Source: Dimorphilus gyrociliatus (taxonomy: Eukaryota; Annelida; Polychaeta; Dinophilidae). Taken from it: DNA of 64,000 bases. The notes below the pieces were generated by a model. It searched no databases and had not been told where the DNA came from. It saw only the letters and a list, made by a program, of their open reading frames with translations. The position numbers were made by a program, and so were the translations under genes. How positions within the stretch are numbered: the first letter of the stretch is position 1; each line of letters begins with the position of its first letter. Location of the stretch: NCBI GenBank assembly GCA_904063045.1, contig CAJFCJ010000018.1, positions 186,001-250,000 on the forward strand, read 5' to 3'. Below are positions 24,945 to 36,285 of this stretch, one piece after another.

Positions 24945-26393
24945 ATTAGTCAAAGATAAATTTTGACAAAACAGCCACAGATCGCTTCTATCACATACCT
25001 TCGAATTATACGCATAACTTGATTGCTATAGAGAACAAGTAACAATTTTTTAAATGCCACACCCAAGAGATAAATTTCTCTCCCTCGACATCGTGATTAA
25101 TTATTTCACTTGAGACAAATTCAACACATGATAGTATATGAATGTTCATTCAGTTTTTTTTCAAACAACATCTTTAGAACATTCATACTATAAAAAGTTG
25201 CTCTATAAATGACTAAAAGTAGTCATTTATATTTTGGGGAAAAAACTACCAAAAAGTTATTCCAACCAAGTAAGTAGAGTACTGATTGTGCATTTATTCA
25301 AGATTTTACCGAAAATTTTGGAATAGAATGATCGGTTCTAGAACTGCAAGCTATAAATTCAGAATGAGTATCAATACGATTATTGATTCGTTATCAGTAT
25401 ACTTAAGCGTACTTCTCTACACATATTAGCAGCAACCTTATATTATTTGATGATACTGTATTCGATAGCTTCTATAAGTTTTATATTCTCAAGTGGCATA
25501 TTGTTTTTTCCATTTTTTTAACTTCCTACAAAGACATATTTATATATATTCTAAGTTCTTGATACTAATAACTTCCAAGAAAATAAGCTAACTCTGGGAA
25601 GTTATTTTTTGCATTATTTCAAATGCGGCGATAAAGAAATAGGAGATTAGAATTAGCATAGTGTTGTACTCGAAACTGCGAAAAAATTTCTATATTCAAA
25701 ATTTTTAATAACCAACAAACTTTGAAAGTTTCTATTTAAGAGCTAAAGCGTCGATTTAAGATGAATCAGGAAAATAACCGGAAAAATTTGAAACTATATA
25801 TGCGTAATGGCTCTATTGTTTTTTCGTAGTGTGAGTGATAATCATTTAAAGTGAAAAATGTCAACTCAAAAAGAACAAAGTGCCGAGAATGAAAAATCGA
25901 TTACCGAATTGCAAGTATCGAAGTGTATCGAACTGATTTTGTAGTTTGAGTAAATAAAAATTATAGATAACGCACGAGACACTCATCAACATCCGCAAAT
26001 TGTGATAAATATTAAGAGTCTAATCACTCAAGAAGTATGCCGAATTTTTTATATAGTGTTGTTAAGTGGTAAATCGAAAAAAATAAGAAAACTTAAAAGT
26101 AAAGATTTGAAAAGATTACAACACCATACATAATATCAACTAATATATTAAGTTAAAGTATATATACTGAATATAGAAATACATATAAATATATGAAGTA
26201 TCGAAGTAGATATTAAAGTGGTTTTTCGCCTGTACAATTTCGGTGAATACAAATATCAGATAATACAAGTGTCTTATTGGGCCTAGCCTTAAATAGAATA
26301 TCAGTTCTAAACCAATGATCAAAGGCCTATGAACTTACCAATAAACTACTTTTTAGAGCGCCTTGAGCTGAGTCGGCGTTTGAAATTCGAACG
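24945..26393. other. Intergenic; one doubtful small spliced frame
   Basis: Mostly AT-rich spacer. A weak two-exon frame can be drawn from an ATG at 25858 through a donor near 25926 to an acceptor (AAATTATAG) near 25965 and a stop near 26132. It would encode about 77 residues rich in Lys, Gln and His. I would not annotate it as a gene without transcript support. Confidence 0.25.
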
Positions 26394-27332
26394 ATGAGGA
26401 GCTACCAAGATACAACTGTTAACTTTGAGCATATGTATTCACCTGAAAAAGCTAGAAAACTTTACATAGCTCATCACGATTTATCAAGTTATAAAAATAG
26501 ACTTTTCGCTAAGTTGGAATATGAAAAGAGAATAGCTGTTCAAGCCATTAATCAGCAACGAGCTGTGATGATAATAAAAAAGGAAAGACTTGATAAAAGG
26601 ATAGAAGCCACAAAGAATCGTAGAGGAAAATTTCGATTGAATATAGAGTTCATATCTTTTTTTTATTTAATCATAACTAGAATTCCATTACGAAACAAGA
26701 ATTAGTTTTTTAATGTTATCCATTTGAGATTAGAATCTAAAACGAAATTTAAGTTCCTTTTATATATCTATCGTGTATATGCGTTTACTTTATTTAGTTG
26801 TAATGCGGTTAATAGTTTTTTTTTTACATATATTTAACGAAATCGTTGCAATGATATATACAGGTCACGGACAAACTCAACAACTCAATTGCCAACAGCT
26901 CAAGTTTATAATTTACCTCCTCCCGTTAGAACTGTAAAAACTGCTCCCTCAAGGCTCCACTATCAACAAGCACTATTGGACAATGTGAAAGAACGAGAAA
27001 CAGTTGACAGAAAGCTTGAACTATACTACAGAAATATTGAAAATTATAAGAGAAGTTCACATAGAGAATATTTATCTGCCAGGGAAAGATCTAGACCAGC
27101 ATCTAACATGAATCGAATATACGCTAGCGAGAGTTTATTTTTAGTTACTGAATCACCAGTATCTAACTTGCATCAAATTTCTTTACCTGACAAAAAGAAA
27201 AAGTTAACAGAACTATGGTGTCATGAGTCAAAAGATATTCAAAATATGAGTTGTGATCGTTTAAGAAATTTAAGCAAAAGGATGATGGATAAAAAATTAG
27301 TTTTGAGGTATTTCAGAGCGTCTATTAATTAA
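26394..27332 (+). CDS. Unknown basic coiled-coil-like protein
   Basis: I do not recognise this gene. Exon 1 is 26394–26647 and exon 2 is 26864–27332. The join needs the weak donor GTTCAT to keep frame (phase 2), while the acceptor (ATATACAG) is good; total 240 aa. The first 85 residues are charged and probably helical (YEKRIAVQAINQQRAVMIIKKERLDKR). The second part begins with a Thr/Pro-rich segment (NLPPPVRTVKTAPS), then another charged helix (KERETVDRKLELYYRNIENYK), then SARERSRPAS and a Lys-rich end. There is no signal peptide and no membrane span. A GTATTT donor lies near the end at 27307, so the true C-terminus could be on a further exon. It could be a cytoskeletal or ciliary accessory protein, but nothing in the sequence proves that. 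Confidence 0.5.
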
Positions 27333-27617
27333 ACAATATTATTCAATCAAAATCAAAAATTTAAGAATGAAGTAGTCAACACAGTAGACTTAAAATTCAC
27401 ACGATGCTGTGAAATATCTCAATACAAAAGAAAAGATAATAGACAGCTGAATTTCCAAAATCTACAATGAATTGTTAAGTAAACTAGAAAGTAGTTTAGC
27501 CCAAGAACAAACAAAATCGAGCGAACGGATTAAAAAATATTAGAACGGCAATACTACGTTGCGAATGATTCAAGTGGCTGACAAGTGGATTATGTTATGC
27601 TCTATCCTGCATAATTA

Positions 27618-29149
27618 TTACTTCACATTCGCTAAATCAAAGCCTTCAACTACTCTCGGTTCAATCATTGAAGTCCAGCAGACATTATCCTGAAAATAAA
27701 TCCAATTGAATATTAGAGGACTACTCAGAAACTGACACAATTACCAAAGTGCCTAATTCATATGTTTCGTCGCTCTTGATAAGCACTAATTTAACGTCTA
27801 ATTGTTGTGTAACTTGATCGTAATCAATAACTTTACCAAAACGAAAATCACTTATTTCAGGAGTATATGACGAGCCCAATTCTAAAATCTATTTGAACAA
27901 ATAGAAATCACGTAACTGTTAAATTTTGACATAAGTAAGCAAACCTTATACACAATCCAATCGTTTATATCTGGAGGCTTTTTCATTTCTTTACCTTTAG
28001 CTAAAAGACTTTCAATAGAAATCCCATTCTTCACAATAGAAGAAGTACAAGGAGTCGAGCTATTTAAATCTTGAGCCATTGAAGATTTAATTTCTTTTCT
28101 GTTCCTTTGTCGCTTGTAAATGATAATATCATCTTGAATAACTGGTGTTGTAGTTTTTTTTTCTCTTGTAACTACAGGCATTTGGCATGGCGTAGATTCA
28201 GTTTTAGATACATCCATTTCCTCTGTTTGTTTGTCCTCGTCAGATAGTTGATTCGTGTTGTTATTGAAACTTTCATTACAGGGAACTCCATTGTTATCTT
28301 CGTCAGTATTTTTTGAAGTTTCGACAGTTTCCTTCTCTTCGTCGGAAAGAAACGTAATGTGAGATGAAGCTGGTAGTATATCTTTATAACGCCTTTTGCT
28401 CTTGGGTGGTTTTATATTGGGAACAATATTTGAACCTACTGTAGAATTAGTTAATATGAAACTTGTGTTTGTATAGGCGTCTTCATTTACATCTGTTTTG
28501 TTTTTTTTTCTTCGTTTCCGATTTCGTCGACGGACTAAACCGACATCAGTTTTGTCCTCAAAGCTGTCATTTAATGTCTGAGCTGGACTTTCAGTATTGT
28601 TGACAGCTTTATTTTGAAAATTACTACTTGAATGGTTAACTAGCGACGTATTAGCAGCCTCATCAATATTATTAGTAAAAACTTTTTTCATTGAGCAAAT
28701 TTCATCACCCTCAGAAATTTTCCGCTTAATGCTCTTATGATAAGTTATTCTGCAGAAAAAGTAACTGATTAGAGTATAAATATACTTTTCATTATCTTTC
28801 TTCAATACTATTTAAGATATTCAATGAATTCTAATTGATTGATTAATTGAAAATATTTTGAAGATATGTAAAAAACAGTTTGAAGACTAAAAAAACCTTA
28901 CATTAAAATTTCATCTTCTTCAATTATTTTTGTAGTTTCTTCTTTTGGTAAGTGATATTGCTGTAACGATGCTTTTAAATGAGACGTTTGCTTCCACAAA
29001 AATTTCGTTGATATATCGTTCAGTAAGGAAGATATCGTAGGCTGTTCCTTAAAGTTCAAATGATACCATATCTTACTAGATGGTATTTTATTGAAATCAA
29101 TAAGACTAGGATCAATATCTAATCTAATTCGAATTTTTTCTGAAGCCAT
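27618..29149 (-). CDS. COIL: Coilin (Cajal-body scaffold protein)
   Basis: Four exons: 28902–29149, 27945–28749, 27745–27888, 27618–27689; in frame, 422 aa. The N-terminal ~85 residues match the coilin self-association domain: IRIRLDI at the start, WYHLN, then LLNDISTKF and a closing IIEEDEIL. The middle is acidic/Ser-rich with basic patches such as VRRRNRKRRKKNK that look like nuclear localisation signals. The C-terminal exons carry the coilin Tudor-like domain (DWIVYKILELGSSYTPEISDF...GKVIDYD) and the tail W..MIEPRVV, which fits the WxxLIEPRL-type end of coilins. Coilin organises Cajal bodies, where snRNPs are modified. The two short last exons were found only by following frame and domain; a reader stopping at the open frame would miss the last 24 codons. 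Start lies 212 bp from the CFAP410 start on the other strand. Confidence 0.85.
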
Positions 29150-29361
29150 TTCAATAAACTTATAAAACTATATCGATCATTTGCCGACTGGAGAATCGCG
29201 AAACACACGTGCTCGGTTCTACCAGTTTCTTGTGACGTGGTTCTTGTTGCACGTCGAAAAATAATGCCCATTTACCTCTCTGTACCATATAACCAAACCA
29301 AAGAATTCTTTCACTGATAAAGTCGATGTGATTGAAAATTCAAAAAAAGGAAGAATTAACT
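29150..29361. promoter_or_regulatory. Shared divergent promoter of coilin and CFAP410
   Basis: 212 bp separate the two start codons, so both promoters and both 5' UTRs must lie here. It contains a CACGTG-containing stretch (AACACACGTGCTCG) and a nearby TGACGTGG, both commonly bound by bZIP/bHLH factors. No TATA box is evident. Confidence 0.5.
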
Positions 29362-30705
29362 ATGACGATCTTAACAGAGGAATTTATTTTAAGTAGAACC
29401 AGGTGTTCAGATTTATCTAACGTTCGAAAATTAAATTGTTGGTATGTAAAAAAGAATTGTATTAAAAAAAATCATTATTTTGCACGGTTCTTATCAACTT
29501 TCAATATTTATAAACATATTTTTAAAAGGGGAAGTAATTTGATCAACATAAACTCTATATCGAAGCTAAAGAATGCTCAAATATTAAGTCTCAGGTTGGT
29601 TTATGCTAAAAATGAATTAATTCTCTAATGTTTTATTAACTACTTTAATTTTAGTATGAATAAAGTATCTACACTAAAGCCTTTCTCTGCTTGTAAAAAT
29701 TTAGAAGAACTCTATATCAGAAAAAATAATGTGTCAGACTTACAAGAAATATGTTATTTAAAGCGCCTTAAAAAGCTGAGGGTTTTGTGGCTCTCAGACA
29801 ACCCCTGTACAAATAACGATCACTATAGGAAAACTGTTATCCGTACTTTACCTAACTTACAAAAGTTGGATAATATGCGTATGTTGATAATGATATATAT
29901 TCAACGTTTTCAAATAGTAAAGTAGCATTTTTATAAGCAGCAGTTACACCAGAAGAAAAAAAAGAAGCGGACGATAAAGGCGTTCTTTTAAGAATAGAGG
30001 GAGAGAAGTCAGAAGATAGTTCATCAACTCCAGATACTTCAGATAATGAAGCTTCTTCTGAAGAGGAAGACAGTACTCCCTCAACTGACTTAAGTGAAGG
30101 AGAACTCGAACCTGATTCTTTATCACATACCGTCAGAGAAGATAACGATCAATGTCTTCTCATAAGAAAAGATGATATTGAAAAGCCTGTCCCGCGAGTA
30201 TTAAGTGATGATGACACTTTTTTTAAACTAAAACAAGATCCAAAGTCAATCCAATCACAAATAGAACCCAGAAGAAAATCTGAAAGTAATTTCAAAAATA
30301 CAGATGATCTTACTTTAGAGGAAACTAAGTACGTCTTCATTATTATTCTTTTCAAACAACGAAGAATTAATCAATTAATTAATATATCATTGTCTATTTA
30401 TTTTTAAAAGCAAATTAAGAGTAGAATTGGGACTGAAGCCGTTGAGAACAAAGAAAAAGGGTTCGTGCAGTTCAAAAAATAAACCAAAATTTTTTCTCCA
30501 TGAAAATTCTGTTAGTCAGGTAGGTGATAAAATTAAAATTAATCAATAGTCTTTAAGTAATTACGTGTCTAGAACTCTAAAATGTAATATTTTTCAGGTG
30601 CAGAATAACGTTCTCCAAGCATCTTTGCTCTTAATAAATGATTTAGACAAAGATAGTTTAACTGTATTGCAAGATACTATAAGAAAAAAATTGAAGGATA
30701 TGTAA
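29362..30705 (+). CDS. CFAP410: CFAP410 (C21orf2-type) ciliary LRR protein
   Basis: Six exons: 29362–29441, 29529–29594, 29655–29878, 29941–30328, 30411–30519, 30598–30705; 324 aa in frame. Family signature at the start: ATG, then LSRTRCSDLSNVRKLNCWGS, compared with the human protein's motif of the same pattern (ASELHSVRKLNCWGS). Three to four leucine-rich repeats follow and end in LRVLWLSDNPC and a capping LRTLPNLQKLDN. A long acidic/Ser-rich linker (~130–265) leads to a short C-terminal helix (LLLINDLDKDSLTVLQDTIRKKL) that corresponds to the conserved helical end of the family. CFAP410 works at basal bodies and primary cilia with NEK1 and SPATA7. The ATG at 29362 matches the family start. 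The linker is longer than in vertebrates. Confidence 0.88.
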
Positions 30706-31037
30706 AATTTTGGTGCCAAAACTTGTATCATACTGGATGTTCATCTTTAACAATTGACGTTTAACAACGCCTTTTTTACTGACTTTTAGCCTTTCTTATA
30801 ATTTAATCTTATAATTGAGAATTTTATTTCTGTATAAGACAAACATTGAACAAAGATGATTTCAATGGCAAATTTTAGCTTTATGGCAATTGACTTTAGT
30901 AGACATTTAACGAGCATATGTTCATAAACAGCATTTAAATAACATATCAAACACCAACCTTCTCTATCTTTGATCTGTATATTAGAGTATCTCATTCAAA
31001 GAGTTTTCTAAGGTAGTAGGAAAATACGCAAGATTCG

Positions 31038-31247
31038 TTAAAATGATTCAGAGTGTAATATTTTCATTAAATGACATTTAGTCATTGGGACTCGCTTGTC
31101 GCGCATGTGTTCAAAGTCTGATAAATATCCGGGGAATTTATGACTATTAACAACTATTTCATCGAAGTTAAGCTTTTCGTATATCCTTAGAGAACGCTTG
31201 TTAGTGATTTTCCCATAATAATAGATCAAAGAGGTCTATAATAGCAT
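31038..31247 (-). pseudogene. Orphan C-terminal exon resembling a GNAT acetyltransferase
   Basis: A good acceptor (CTATTATAG) precedes about 70 codons ending in a stop at 31038. The residues ITNKRSLRIYEKLNF fit the acetyl-CoA-binding helix/strand at the end of GNAT-family N-acetyltransferases (N..S..IYEKLGF). No matching upstream exon is visible between here and the homeobox gene only 70 bp away. It could be a remnant, or the last exon of a gene whose earlier exons lie beyond the homeobox gene on the same strand. Confidence 0.35.
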
Positions 31248-31314
31248 TCGCTACATATACAAAAATACTGTCTATGAATAATTATATCTATGAACGATTA
31301 AAAATACAATGACA

Positions 31315-32201
<887 letters not shown>

Positions 32202-33381
32202 ACTTAGAGAAAGTGAAGAGTTAAGGAGTCAACGAAGACGAATATAAAATTTTACGACTTTAGAGGGTATATTATTGTTGACTATGCACATAAAGGCTTT
32301 ATAACGTCGCTTTTATGCCACCCTCTTCGAGCTTTTCGAATCCGGGCGCCAATATCTTGAAGAATTTTTACCACACTATAAAACCGACATTTAGCTCAAA
32401 CTAATACGCATATTGGATGCTGATTGGCTGCTAAAAGAGAATGTTGACTAATCACCGTGGAGTATTGCACGAAACTTTTTAATGAATATTGATTATGCTG
32501 ATGATACGACTTGTATTTGTTACAGAGTATTTGTGAATATATTGATGATTGTTGAGCAAAAGTGGTGTTTTTATTTGAGAGTGCATTAGTACGAACGATT
32601 AAAACGTGTTGCGAAGGAGAGTAAGCATTTGTAGAGGGAGAGCACTTGATTGAGACTTAATTAGTGATATGTGAACAGCTGGGGGATTCCCACACTTTTT
32701 CTTATAGTTTTTATACATCTGTCTTTGATGTCTCGTCGTTAATTACTTTCTATATACGTTAAAGATTGAAGAGAACGTTTTTATTACGCTTCGAAAATCA
32801 TATATGGATCGGGGAACTTTAAGATATTTAATTAAATTGTTGCAAAAGGGTTTTACTCTTTTTTAATTATCGTATAAAAGGCAATCGAGTATAGTATAAA
32901 CAAGCGGATATTATAATTGTTTATGTAAATTCAATAGCCGTTTTGATAGCGCTCAAACATTTATACAGTATAATACTGACATAATTTGTAATTTTTCCAC
33001 ATAAATGGGCGTTTGCATGTGAAGACAGCACCTGCGTATAAAAGAAAAAAAGAAATCAAGCGAAGGGAAAAACTGATGATTGTCAAATGTGCTATTTAGT
33101 GGATAAAGAATGAAGCACTCATACATCAAACGTTCCTCTATTGTTTTACAAGGTTCTTCTAATTACGCTACATACAATGAATGCCTGTTTAAGACTAGAA
33201 GCGCGAGGCTGGTATACGGATGTAAACAATGCATCGTTTCCTTAATTGCTATTGACTCAGCATTCGCTGGGTGTTAATTCATCTGCGATATCTTGCCCTT
33301 GGTAATATTGGCAATTGTACATTTAAACAAAATTACAATAAATATGTCAAGTTTTGAGGATAATTTATTTTTGATAAACTT
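32202..33381. other. Upstream region of the homeobox gene, no gene seen
   Basis: 1.2 kb of noncoding sequence between the homeobox start and the SVOP-like stop. It is slightly less AT-rich near 32280–32420, where the homeobox promoter is expected. I see no open frames or clear RNA gene. Confidence 0.5.
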
Positions 33382-35885
33382 TCAATTGTTGTTTTCCAGA
33401 GCCCTTCCTTTAGTTTCAACTGGTAGAATAATTGCACAACCGGCTATAATAAGGGCAACAGTCGCATAAAGTCCAAATGCTAAGTAATGAGAAGATTGCA
33501 GCAAAACTTGAGCAACAAATGGAGTGATCAATGCTCCAAGTCTAGCGAATGCAGAACAGGTTCCTAAACCGACTGCCCGACAGTTTGTAGGGTAATACTG
33601 TTTCATGGATTAGCATTGTTATTTCAGATGATTGCCTTTGGCTGCTATTATCATTAAACTTACCTCGGGTGTATAGACGTAAACTACTTGAAAACCAGCT
33701 GATATAAAAGCCCGTGCTATGAACAGTAGAGTAACCATTGGGTATCTATTATATTGTTTAATTGACCGTTAAATAACAAATCTCAATATATATTTTAAAC
33801 TTTATAGAGTTAACAAACCTGCTCATGCATATGAGAAGAAGATATAGAGCCGCTGCAGACGTTGTGAAACTGGCTAGTATGCTGAATTTCCGACCAATTT
33901 TATCAATGACGATAATCATCATCAATAAACCTACAGGTTTATCAATATTTATATTATTGACATTATATAAGATTATTTGCCTAAGAACCTGGTAGTTCAG
34001 CAGCAGTAGTAAGCATTAAATCTAGATAATCCTCTGTTTTCAGAGGTTTACATTCACATAAAGTTTTTAATTTCGCTCCTGAAATGCAAGTTTGTCCTTC
34101 TTTGACTAATTCTGTGGCTAGTAATGAAATCCCGTAATATAAGAATCCACATCCGAACCTAGAGATAATAAATTTAAATGATAAATTTCTGCTAAAAGAA
34201 TATTAGAAAGATTTTTACCATATACAAAATAAAAGTAAACTTGATATTCTATGTTGTTTGCTGAAAAGTTCCTTAACATCACCTCTGCCCTCCTGCAATT
34301 TATTTGCTATTAAATACAATAGATGGCGCCACCTGCTACTAACTGTCTGTTTAGATTTCAATTTATATAAAGGCATATCAATTCCATTAACCTCGGCAAT
34401 GTAATCTAAGGTTTTTTTAGCTGCAATTACATTTCCACTTGCCAAGTCGTACCTGGGACTCTCGGGCAGAAACTATTAGAGAAAAATGAATTGTTGTTAT
34501 TCTTAAACAAACGGAGGAATAAAAATATATTAACTCCTGTTATTAAGATAAATATTCCAAGAGGCAGACAGCTGGTCACAATCCACCACCTCCAACCTGC
34601 TGACGGTATAATAAGGAACCCAAGGACAACCTCAAAAACAGCGCCGAAGGCGAAGAAGAACTGATAGTATCATCACAAATAAGTAATAATAGAAAATAAT
34701 TGTTTAAATGAAAGCTAACTTGAATTAGCATGATACTTCTTCCTCGAGAATTCGACGGTAGAAACTCAGAATAATATGTTATGCTATAAAAATTATAGTT
34801 ATTTGGTCACCAATTATATAAAACTTGACATTTGAACGTGAAGGATAAAATGATATCATCTATCATTTAAATTATATAACTTACGCCTGAGGTGTCCCAG
34901 AAACACCAATGCCTACTATAAATCGCAGAATCAAGAGCCAAATAAATAAAGGGGCCACAGACGTCAGTGATCCATAGTAAAAAGCGATAGATGCAGATAA
35001 CAATAAAGCCTGTTGTCAAAAGTAAAAAATGTTTTGTTTACTTTATTCACAGCAAATTAAAAAGCTGTGAAAAATTTTGTTTCAGGGATATTTCTGTAAA
35101 TTGACCTAGTGTCCTCTACTTTTTAGTCGTATTTTCATTTATGGATTCGAGTGTTGTAGAAACCTTACTTTAAAGTATATTGGATTTAACAATAGAGCAT
35201 GGTGTATATGCATTATACCATTTAGGAAAATTTCCTTTTTATATAGTACATCTAAATATAGTCGTGTATCGATTGAGTAGGGCCTACATTTCGTGGTATC
35301 ATACAAAAATAGTTAATTTTTGGAATAAATCTTACAGATTTTCTGCCAAATTTATCAGCGCATATACCAATAACAGGGGATCCAATAAGAAAGCCGAGGA
35401 AGACACACTGAATGAAAAATATAAGATTTAAGAGAAGTGAAGTGTGATATAAATATTTTCTATGTGGCTTAGAGAATACTAACTGTTGTAACGAGAGCTA
35501 CTTTAAAATTGCTAATATTCCATTCGCAAATTAATATGGGACCGAGAATGGCCAAGATCATAATCTCCATCGAGTCGGCAATCTGCTTATAGTTCTCATT
35601 TAATTAATACTTCTATTTACTAAGGAGCTATATGTTTACAGACCCATGCCAATCCTGCAAATAGGGATAATCTCCATTGAAATTTTCCAAACCCGCACAA
35701 GTTAATTACCTCTTCAATCGTCAGCTCTGTCGATGTAGGGAGCCAGATAAAGATATATGTTGATATCAGGCTTCAAATGTCTCTTTAGAACATTACTTAC
35801 CTTTAAGCTGTCCATTTAATTCCTTACACTTGATTTTTTCATTGTCAAAACTGTTATATTGTTTCTTCTCCGTTAATGATGTCAT
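33382..35885 (-). CDS. SVOP: SVOP-type major-facilitator transporter
   Basis: Twelve exons: 35801–35885, 35644–35726, 35484–35582, 35336–35407, 34885–35009, 34720–34783, 34535–34660, 34219–34472, 33989–34158, 33819–33930, 33664–33745, 33382–33597; 495 aa in frame. The chain carries the SVOP pattern from end to end: INLCGFGKFQWRLSLFAGLAW at the start of TM1, ADKFGRKS (MFS loop 2–3), ITYYSEFLPSNSRGRSIM, SAGWRWW, FLPESPRY, the extended lumenal loop with paired Cys, VIDKIGRK, FIARAFISAGFQVVYVYTPE, CRAVGLGTCSAFARLGALITPF and a final PVETKGR. Twelve membrane spans are expected. Vertebrate SVOP sits on synaptic vesicles; its substrate is not settled, although nucleotides bind. SVOPL is the alternative name. 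Length is close to the 548 aa of human SVOP. Confidence 0.92.
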
Positions 35886-36285
35886 AACGGATTAAGCACA
35901 GTGTCAATTTCCAAATTTCATTTATTAGTATATTTCTAACGAGTAATGTAAGTCGTTTTTTTTTTTGCAATACTTTTTTTAAACATATACAGTATACATC
36001 AATATAAAAAATATTCATGAAATGTTACACACTAAAATATAAAGGAAGCAAAAATTCATATATTTGCAGCAACCGAATACACGGGCACTGAATAATGTTC
36101 AAACATCTGTTAAATGCCATATGTGGTCTGACCAATAAACTATCGGCTTGAACATTGCGTATATTTCCTCTTTCATTATAGGCTTGCAGTCTTATTTAAA
36201 AACAGTGTATAGATGAAACAAGCAGAACAAAGCAGTTTTTTGCTGTTTTTTTACGGGCGATTTTATCAGAAATAATCTTTGTTAA
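35886..36285. other. Intergenic, no gene seen
   Basis: 400 bp between the SVOP-like start and the stop of the LGR gene, both on the minus strand. It should contain the SVOP-like promoter and the LGR 3' UTR. Confidence 0.5.

Noticed and set aside
30786-30995. 69-codon minus-strand frame after CFAP410
   Set aside because: Composition is that of random AT-rich sequence. It lies in the CFAP410 3' flank and has no partner exon.
35180-35431. 83-codon plus-strand frame
   Set aside because: Antisense to a transporter exon (35336–35407) plus intron.
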